64,000 nt of DNA from Gnomoniopsis sp. IMI 355080. Lineage: Eukaryota > Ascomycota > Sordariomycetes > Diaporthales > Gnomoniaceae. Shown in pieces: positions 57,658-64,000 of the stretch. Within the stretch, counting starts at the first letter, position 1; every line of letters begins with the position of its first letter. A model generated the notes under the pieces. The model had not been told where the DNA came from. It did no database searches and worked only from the letters and a program-made list of their open reading frames with translations. The position numbers and the translations under genes were made by a program. The stretch spans positions 1 through 64,000 of the forward strand of contig JAPEVC010000125.1 in the NCBI GenBank assembly GCA_027946555.1, given 5' to 3'.

Positions 57658-60600
57658 ATGGAATTTGAAAAGCCCATTGGCGCGAATGCTGTGCCAGTAT
57701 ATGGCACACAAGTTATCTCCAGCCAATCAGAAAAAACACGGCCGACCAGCAACTCAGAGACGATGGGCAGCAATGGGATTAGCAGCGGCAATATCGACAG
57801 CTGCCAGTCTCACTCAGGACCTATTCCAACGCTCACCACTGATGACGAGGAGGATAACCAGACAGAAATGGAAGATGCCGCCCGTGAGACTGATGACAAT
57901 CAGGAGGAGTCAAAGTCTGCTCAAGGCGATGTTTCTGTCGACGAGGACACACATAGTGAGAAGAGCGAAGACGAGGATTGGGATGAATGGCTCAAGAATC
58001 AGCCCAAGAAGACTAACATAAAGTGGAACAACTTTGAGGGTTTCATAAACCGCTTCGATCGTGATGAGGGGTTTGACATCATCGAAGTTCTCGTGGGACA
58101 TCCGGACCACATGAGCAAAGAAGTATCTCAAGAAAGACTGAGACGACGCCGCAGTAGGCAGGACACATCGCGAGGAAAGCATACGAGCGACACCGACTCT
58201 AGATTCATCCACCGAGTGAGGATTCAGTCTTCAGCTGTGCTCGGCGTTTTGAGTCGTCTGACAGCTCAAGACGATTGGAGCATTGATGAACCGCGCACCT
58301 TTTTACGACCATTTCAGACATTCTTCTATTCTTTTCCCCTTGCAAAGCAATGTCTGGAAATCCTAGAACGTAGGACCAACGAGAAGCAAAGTAACGACCA
58401 GGATGTAGGGCTCTACCCAGGGTCCTTGCCGAGAAGGGGGACTGCCATGGTCCCGACAGATCCCCATGAAAATCCGCTGCACAAGCTGAGCATGCCATCA
58501 GACGTGGACTTGGAAGAGATCGTCTTCGGGATTACCGACCTGAAGTCCGGGTTGGAACACATGAAACTCTACGTCGACTTTGTTGAACAATACATTATAC
58601 CGATGTGGAGCGAGGCTGCAGGAAGCACCAAGCAAAAAGTGCGTTTCTCGGACTTGCCAATGTATTTCAGACCGGGTGATATCCTGTACGAGCCGCAAAA
58701 AACCGGCGAGGATAAGGACAAGGCTGGTAAAGCTGGGTCCGATTATTCCAAGACCGGGAGCCTCGCTGTCTTTCAAAATTACTGGAAACTTTGTTTCGTG
58801 ACCGTGGACGAATTTGACGTAGATCCATTGAATGATATTGGGTCAGAAATCAAGAAGCGGGAGCTCACTTTGCACTCATTTCATGTCGACTATGACGGGG
58901 AGAGGTATGGACCCATGGACAGCAAGGCGACCATCACGGGTTACGAAGGTGAAAAGGACATCCGCAGCTTATTCATGTATCCATTGCGGTTTGAAACCGA
59001 TTCGGCGGATACCCGAACTGAATTGGTAAAGCGGGCTGAGAGATTTCTCTTCTACATCAAGGAGAGGCATCTGTATTATGATGGGTGGACGTTGATTCAT
59101 AATACTTACTCTGCAGACGCCACCAAAGATGAGAAGAAGCAAGGCGTCGAGCATATCGAAGGGGAAATCATCATCGACTTCAAAGAAGGTTTCCAGTCGG
59201 ACGCCGAGTTCACCAAGCCTGTTCTTGACTGCCCAGCCGAACCTAAGGGACAAAGCGATTGGGGGAGGGACTACTTTGACGAAACCAGATGGTGGTCCGA
59301 TAGAGCACGCTCAGGGCTGTTGGGGAGTCGGAGCGAGATTATACAGAGAAGTGAGCGCTTTGATGTGCTCCAATATACGCGCATGAAGCAGAAAGACAAA
59401 GTTCTCAGCGCCTTCGAGGAGAAAGACAGAGTGACCGAATTCGGTAAGTTCCCTTCCTATCAAAGCCTCAGAGACATAGTGCGCCATGCGGTCGAGCATA
59501 CCCGACGAAAGATTCAAAAGGCATCAATTATCATATAGATTATGGACTATGGGCGGACCAAGTGGTCCAGAAGGGTGACACGGCAGCGCAATCGCAAGAG
59601 GCAACGACTCCCTGGGCACAATGCTGCAGGAACAACGGCCACACTGCTTTAACAATGAACGGAGATGCGCCAATACTCAACTAACTGGTTCAAAGATCAG
59701 GATCATATGCTTCTCTTTCCCCAACGCCTCATCGCCTACTCCTTCCGAGCCCGCAAATTCTTCGTTGCCAACGTCGATTCCATAAGCAAGATCTCGGCAC
59801 CCAAAAATCCTTTCAGGGATCTGAAGATAGAAGTGGAACACAAACGTATTTTGAAGAGTCTTGTCGGGACCCACTTCCAGAAACAAGACATCCGTCGAGA
59901 AAATAAAGATGTCATCTTGGATCAGGACTTTATTCGTGGGAAGGGCTCGGGACTCGTAATTCTTTTGCACGGGGTTCCTGGCGTGGGAAAAACGACTACC
60001 GCCGAGGCTGTGGCGTTGAACAACAGCAAGCCGCTGTTCGCGCTTACTTCTGGAGATCTGGGGTCGACGCCGAGAGACGTAGAGAAAGCGCTCCGAGAAA
60101 CGTTCCGCCTGGCTACGCTGTGGGATTGTGTGCTACTATTGGATGAGGCTGATCTGTTTCTTGCGAAGAGGGATGTGGGAGATATGGAACGAAACTCGCT
60201 CGTCTCTGGTGAGTGTTTGGCGCCAGCCTTGATCAAAAAAGAACTCAGTACTAATTGTGTGTGGAGTGTTTCTTCGAGTGCTCGACTACTACGACGGCGT
60301 CTTGTTCTTGACGACAAATCGCGTTGGCACCGTGGACGAGGCTTTCCGTTCTAGGATCCACCTTACGCTTTATTATCCACCACTGAAGAAAAGACAGGCA
60401 ATCGAAATATTCAAGGTCAATATACGCAGGGTCCAAGAGATTGAGAAATCCAAGGCTACTATGAATGAGAGCCGAGAAGGTGCTGGCCCACAAATACCTC
60501 CCATCGAGATCGACGAGCATAGCATCCTCAACTTCGCCACACAACACTGGGAAATTACACCCAAAAGTCGACGAGTAAGTCGAATAGCTGTTCTAGCCAT

Positions 60601-61337
60601 TATGATTCTACTGACCCAATGTTTACTAGTGGAATGGTCGACAAATTCGCAACGCGTTCCAGGTTGCCTATTCCCTGGTGCACTACAACCAAGTTAACCC
60701 AACCGCACCTCAATACGACGACTACGACGATGAATATGACGATGAAGAAATGTATGAAGAGGATGATGAAGACGAACACGAAGCTTTTCCAAAAGTAAAG
60801 ACAGTAGATGGGACAACAGTTGCTTCTCCCGGCCACCCGCAGGAGCCCCGAGCCAAACTCGATAGCTACCAGTTCGAAATCGTCGCGCAGTCCATCCGCC
60901 GCTTCGACAAATATCTCGAGTTCACGCGCGGACGAGACTCAGAATATGCGAAGAACAAGAACCTGCGTAGGGATGATTTCTCGGAGGATGAATTCGAAGA
61001 TAGGTCTCCAAGAGGCAGCGGGCGTTTCCTCGATCCACGATCACCACGACCAGATCCCCGCAGAGGTCCGGGTCGGTCGCCTGCGCCTCCGGGATACTTG
61101 GCGCCCACCTCTGGGCGTGACGAGAACTTGCATCGTGATCCTACCGGCGAGAGGCGCGAGAGGCCGAGAGGCGATGCACGGACTCCGGAGCCGAATGACT
61201 TCGAGGACGACTACGTGGAGGAGACATCAATCAACCGACGGAGACGAGGAGGGGCTCTGGAGGGAGCCGCTCTCCGGAGCAGGCAGCGTGCATACGAGGA
61301 CGATTACGGGTACTCAGGTCAAGGCAGATACCGGTAG
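57658..61337 (+). CDS. AAA+ ATPase with DUF7025 N-terminal domain
   Basis: Four exons (57658-59443, 59696-60208, 60267-60574, 60630-61337) give 1104 residues. After an acidic, Ser-rich N-terminus comes the fungal DUF7025 region: FLRPFQTFFYSFPLAKQCL, MKLYVDFVEQYIIPMW, RFSDLPMYFRPGDILYEP and FQNYWKLCFVTVDEFDVDP. The AAA core has LLHGVPGVGKTTTAE (Walker A, ~686-698), VLLLDEADLFL (Walker B, ~741-751), FLTTNRVGTVDEAFRSRIHL (sensor/Arg finger) and a lid with WNGRQIRNAFQVA. A run of Asp/Glu/Tyr and a disordered Arg/Asp/Pro-rich tail end the protein. Such fungal ATPases are of unknown role and may remodel protein complexes. Intron 1 is long (252 nt) and uses an AAG acceptor chosen by frame and a CTAAC branch point; it is the least certain junction. 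Confidence 0.82.
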
Positions 61338-61776
61338 CTGTGAAGGAGAGGGAGGCTACTAATTCTGACACCGTCCATCCAATAAGTTTTCTCACGCCCT
61401 CCTATGCCTTAACGCCGCCCATGTTTATTGGAAGGGTCAAGATGTAGAAGTATGGACAATCTATCTCTACAACGCAACCAACTGTTTAAAAAGATTACAA
61501 ACAATCTCAAAATGAGTGTAACAACTCTAGTGTAGTATGCAATATGTGCTGTTTATAGCTTCATTTCCCGCCTGCGAAAAGGAATCTGACCCCAGCGCGA
61601 GTTTGAAAGCCCCATGAGCCCTCGACCCCGACTAGCTCGCGATCGGCAGGAGTCTCAGTGTTGTCATTCGAATCCGAAGAGGTCCGTCGGGCCCGCCCAT
61701 TGCTCCTGTCTACAGTTTCTGTTGTCGTGAGGAAGCAGTCCGACGCAATTCGACAGTTAAAATGCTAACAAGGCTG
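61338..61776. other. convergent intergenic gap
   Basis: 3' flanks of the AAA ATPase (plus) and the broken cysteine-motif gene (minus). Nothing recognised. Confidence 0.5.
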
Positions 61777-62448
61777 TCAGCCACTGATATCCGCAAAGGA
61801 CTTTAGCTCTGGTTGTGACTCTGGCTCAGGGGCATGGACCAGAGATCGGAGGCGGCTAGCCTCTGCCACGAGGCTCTCCTCCTCAAACTCCTCCTCGGTC
61901 ATGGCCAGAAACCACTGGAGTCGGGCGGCGCGGGGGAGAGGTGGCATTAATGACGGTGGCGGCGAGGGTTGGCGGCAGGTATTGCCCTTGGAGTTGTACG
62001 CGCACGAAGCGCAGCCGGCGAAGACGGGAAGGGTATGGTTGGGCTTGGTTGACGCGTGCGAGCACGCCGCAAAGATGCCGTTATCCATCTCGCAATTGTT
62101 GCACGGTATATTATTGACGAGGTTAGCGGCCTACGCTAACGTTACCTTTAGCCGCTGGTTCTTGCGGCTGGCACCGCTAGCATAGAGGAATCTTTTATAG
62201 GCGTGTAGGGCTAACGCATCGTTAGCAGTAGGCAAAACTGTAAGGAAGTTAATGTCGGGGTTGCCGATAAGTTTACCGCCGGGAAAGGCGGCGCGAATAG
62301 CCTTAAGGGCCCTAGCCACGTCCCAGGTTGTCGTTATTGTCGGTGGTGATGGTGGTGGCGGCGGCGGCGATGATGGTGGAGGAGGAGAGGATGTGCAGGG
62401 CTGGGGAGAGCCAGGAAGGACGTCTGGTACGTCATAAATTGAAGCCAT
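61777..62448 (-). pseudogene. cysteine-motif (DUF3716-like) gene broken by one in-frame stop
   Basis: Two frames, 62448-62131 and 62130-61777, are in the same register and are separated only by a TAG at 62133-62131. The first part starts MASIYDVPDVL, has a proline run and an ordered block (DVARALKAIRAAFPGGKLI). The second holds six cysteines spaced C-x2-C-x9-C-x16-C-x2-C-x8-C (PCNNC, AAC, GCASC and NTC), like the putative metal-binding motif of fungal DUF3716 proteins, then a short acidic helix. No splice pair that removes the stop and keeps PCNNC was found: the only upstream AG would make a 15-nt intron. The stop lies in the loop of a perfect 7-bp inverted repeat. Read-through or an unrecognised intron are the alternatives. 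Confidence 0.5.
62122..62140. repeat. inverted repeat around the premature stop
   Basis: GTTAGCG (62122-62128) and CGCTAAC (62134-62140) are perfect reverse complements with a 5-nt loop containing the TAG of the minus-strand gene. A second perfect pair, GCTAACG/CGTTAGC, lies at 62210-62226 within the same gene. Confidence 0.7.
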
Positions 62449-62955
62449 CGTGGGTAGGATTCATGATGGCGGGAATTTTGATTGAAAAAAAAGGAAGGAA
62501 GGCAAACGTGTGGTGGTGGTGAGAAGGCGTATACGTTAGTCTGTGTACGCTGAGTGACCCCCTGGCGAGATCGCCAAGATGATGAACGATTATCAGCTCT
62601 GATGCTCTTTGACTGTCACGAATGCTCACTGATGATCACTGAACTTCTGTGATGGCTCTCTCTTGTTGTGTCTGTCTAAAGTAAAAATGAGCAGGTAGGG
62701 AGCGGGAACGATGGTCTGTAAACAAACCATGGTTGAGCACCCAGTGGCTCTTTCCCTCCCTACAAGGCCTAATAAGATCGCGAGAAGGCGTACACAGTTT
62801 ATTGTGTACGCCTATCTAAGATGCTGATGACATCGCCTGTGGTCCTCTGTAGTCTAAAAATGTGATTATGTATTAAATAAATTAGCACTGCAAGCATTCT
62901 GTTTGATGCGACCGTGTCAAGAGAATCTCCACACAGCTCTGTACAATTAAGCTGA
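62449..62955. other. intergenic
   Basis: Promoter of the broken cysteine-motif gene and 3' flank of the cell-wall protein gene. A similar TGTACGC-containing segment occurs twice (GAAGGCGTATACGTTAGTCTGTGTACGC near 62523-62550 and GAAGGCGTACACAGTTTATTGTGTACGC near 62784-62811). Nothing else recognised. Confidence 0.45.
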
Positions 62956-63699
62956 CTACAAAACAGCAGCTACCATGGCACCGAAAACACCAAAGACACC
63001 AACAGCGGCAGGGCCATTGAAAGGCGCGCCAGCTGTCACAAACGTGCTGGTCGGCGTTGGTCGACCTGTGGTGGGAGTTGCGCTTGTCACAATCGTGGTG
63101 GGGCGACCGGTGCTTGTCGGTCTCACGGTGCTCACAGGGGGAGACGACGGCAGTGCTGAGCTGGTTGGCTTGGGGGGAGACGACGGTAGTGCTGAGCTGG
63201 TTGGCTTAGGCGGCGGCGGGGGCAACGCTGAGCTTGTCGGCTTGGAAGGCGACGACGGCAGCGCTGAGCTGGTCGGCTTGGGTGGTTGTGAAGGCTTTGG
63301 CGGAACAGATGGCGGCGGCTGTGAGGGACAAGGAGGGCATTTCTGACACGGATTTGAAGGCGGGCACTTGGGTGGCTCTGGTTTCCCCCAGTCTCCATTT
63401 GCTCCAGCGTTTGCTGATGCTGCGTCGTCACGCTTCCATCCACCTCCTTTGCCACCATCTGGGCATTTGCATTTGTCTCCTCCGCCGTGACCCCAGTCCT
63501 CAGTAGCCACGTCGCGTTTGTAGTAGCCCGGGGGGCATTTGCCGCCGCCGGGCTGGCCCCAGTTCCCAGTATCTTCAGTCCGCTTACACTGGTCTCCACC
63601 ACCTCCTCCCCAATTGGCGACCGCCGGTATATCAGTGGCCGCTTGTGAGACGACGACACTAGCGAACAAAAGGTTGAGTGCAATGGAACACGGTCTCAT
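62956..63699 (-). CDS. secreted, probably GPI-anchored protein with Kex2-linked WG...C repeats
   Basis: Intronless, 247 residues from the ATG of MRPCSIAL. It has a signal peptide (cut near SQA/ATD), then Lys-Arg sites at residues 39-40, 61-62 and 89-90. The segments they define each hold the decapeptide [ND]-W-G-x5-[QK]-C: NWGGGGGDQC (~29-38), NWGQPGGGKC (~46-55), DWGHGGGDKC (~68-77) and DWGKPEPPKC (~103-112). A Cys/Pro-rich block follows (CPPCPSQPPP), then four 12-residue repeats of KPTSSALP-type, a Thr/Ser-rich stretch, and a hydrophobic C-terminus (AAVGVFGVFGAMVAAVL) typical of a GPI signal. The N-terminal part has the layout of Kex2-processed repeat proteins such as alpha-pheromone and dikaritin-type precursors; the C-terminal part looks like a wall mannoprotein. 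Function unknown; peptide release is inferred. Confidence 0.75.
   Translation of the reverse strand: MRPCSIALNLLFASVVVSQAATDIPAVANWGGGGGDQCKRTEDTGNWGQPGGGKCPPGYYKRDVATEDWGHGGGDKCKCPDGGKGGGWKRDDAASANAGANGDWGKPEPPKCPPSNPCQKCPPCPSQPPPSVPPKPSQPPKPTSSALPSSPSKPTSSALPPPPPKPTSSALPSSPPKPTSSALPSSPPVSTVRPTSTGRPTTIVTSATPTTGRPTPTSTFVTAGAPFNGPAAVGVFGVFGAMVAAVL
63136..63279 (-). repeat. four tandem 36-bp repeats within the cell-wall protein gene
   Basis: Four consecutive 36-nt units encode KPTSSALPSSPS, KPTSSALPPPPP and twice KPTSSALPSSPP. The high nucleotide identity between units makes copy-number change by slippage likely. Confidence 0.85.
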
Positions 63700-64000
63700 C
63701 TTGGCTGTGTGGTAATGAACAACCAAGACTGTGGGGAATGTATAGCAGATTAGAGCTAGTTATCTGTTCTTATAGAACAGCAGCTGCACTTAAAGCGAGA
63801 GACTAAGTAGTGTAGAAGGATGGAACGGAACGGAGTGGGAATTGTCGCAAGAGGAACACCCTCTATTTGAATACGTACTTGAACGTGAAGTGTTGGTGTA
63901 GGACATGCCACACCCCGGAGCAAGCCATGGTAAAGAATATACCAAGAATCAATCTCGTATAGTTTTGAGGCTGGCGGTGCAAATTCTTTGAGACCTCATC
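63700..64000. other. upstream flank at right edge
   Basis: Promoter region of the repeat-containing secreted protein. No further gene is seen before the window ends. Confidence 0.5.

Noticed and set aside
59444..59695. Separate genes for the DUF7025 part and the AAA core
   Set aside because: Both parts belong to one known fungal architecture, and one intron with GTAAGT donor, CTAAC branch point and AAG acceptor joins them in frame.
62956..63699. Identification of the repeat protein as the mating alpha-pheromone precursor
   Set aside because: Layout is similar, but cores lack the W-C...C-W pattern known for Sordariomycete alpha-factors, and the C-terminal half is a GPI-type stalk.

Overview
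The window is nuclear DNA from a filamentous ascomycete (Pezizomycotina, most likely a Sordariomycete). The evidence is short introns (mostly 55-140 nt) with GTRAGN donors and CTAAC-type branch points, monocistronic genes on both strands, a pol III tRNA gene, and fungal-only families (DUF6594-, DUF7025- and DUF8035-type proteins, a Dal5-type permease, secreted GH47). The species cannot be named from the sequence alone. Exon coordinates were worked out by hand; every joined model keeps reading frame across each junction.

Left part (1-8.7 kb): a LYC1-like GNAT acetyltransferase on the minus strand, then three highly conserved housekeeping genes on the plus strand (ribosomal protein eL14, the alpha subunit of the nascent polypeptide-associated complex EGD2, and ATP synthase subunit d ATP7), then a minus-strand alpha/beta-hydrolase esterase. 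Between 9.6 and 13.2 kb lies a divergent pair: an unusual protein with two tandem retropepsin-like domains, and a DUF6594 membrane protein. From 14.3 to 31.3 kb come a type II membrane nucleotide pyrophosphatase/phosphodiesterase, a large SNF2 ATPase with RING finger and SUMO-interacting motif (ULS1-like), an Arg/Pro/Ser-rich DUF8035-type protein behind a gene-free stretch of about 4 kb, and an arylsulfatase.

The middle (33-53.7 kb) is rich in uptake and nutrient genes: an allantoate/pantothenate-type permease, a secreted GH47 alpha-mannosidase, a small six-cysteine secreted protein, a short-chain dehydrogenase, a sugar transporter with a dense cluster of CreA-type sites upstream, an acetyl-CoA transporter, a CENP-O kinetochore protein, a DHA1-type drug:H+ antiporter with a probable GC-AG intron, and a ketosamine-3-kinase-like protein. 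A tRNA-Asp(GUC) gene and a broken 5' partial copy of it sit at 42.2-42.5 kb.

The right end (53.8-64 kb) looks accessory. It holds a relic of an SRPK-like protein kinase, a STAND/NACHT-like protein with a degenerate P-loop divergent from a DUF7025 AAA+ ATPase, a cysteine-motif gene broken by one in-frame stop inside a hairpin, and a secreted, probably GPI-anchored protein. The N-terminal half of that last protein carries four copies of a W-G...C decapeptide, three of them linked to Lys-Arg (Kex2) sites. This KEP/pheromone-like precursor and the tandem retropepsin gene are the two loci most worth a second look.
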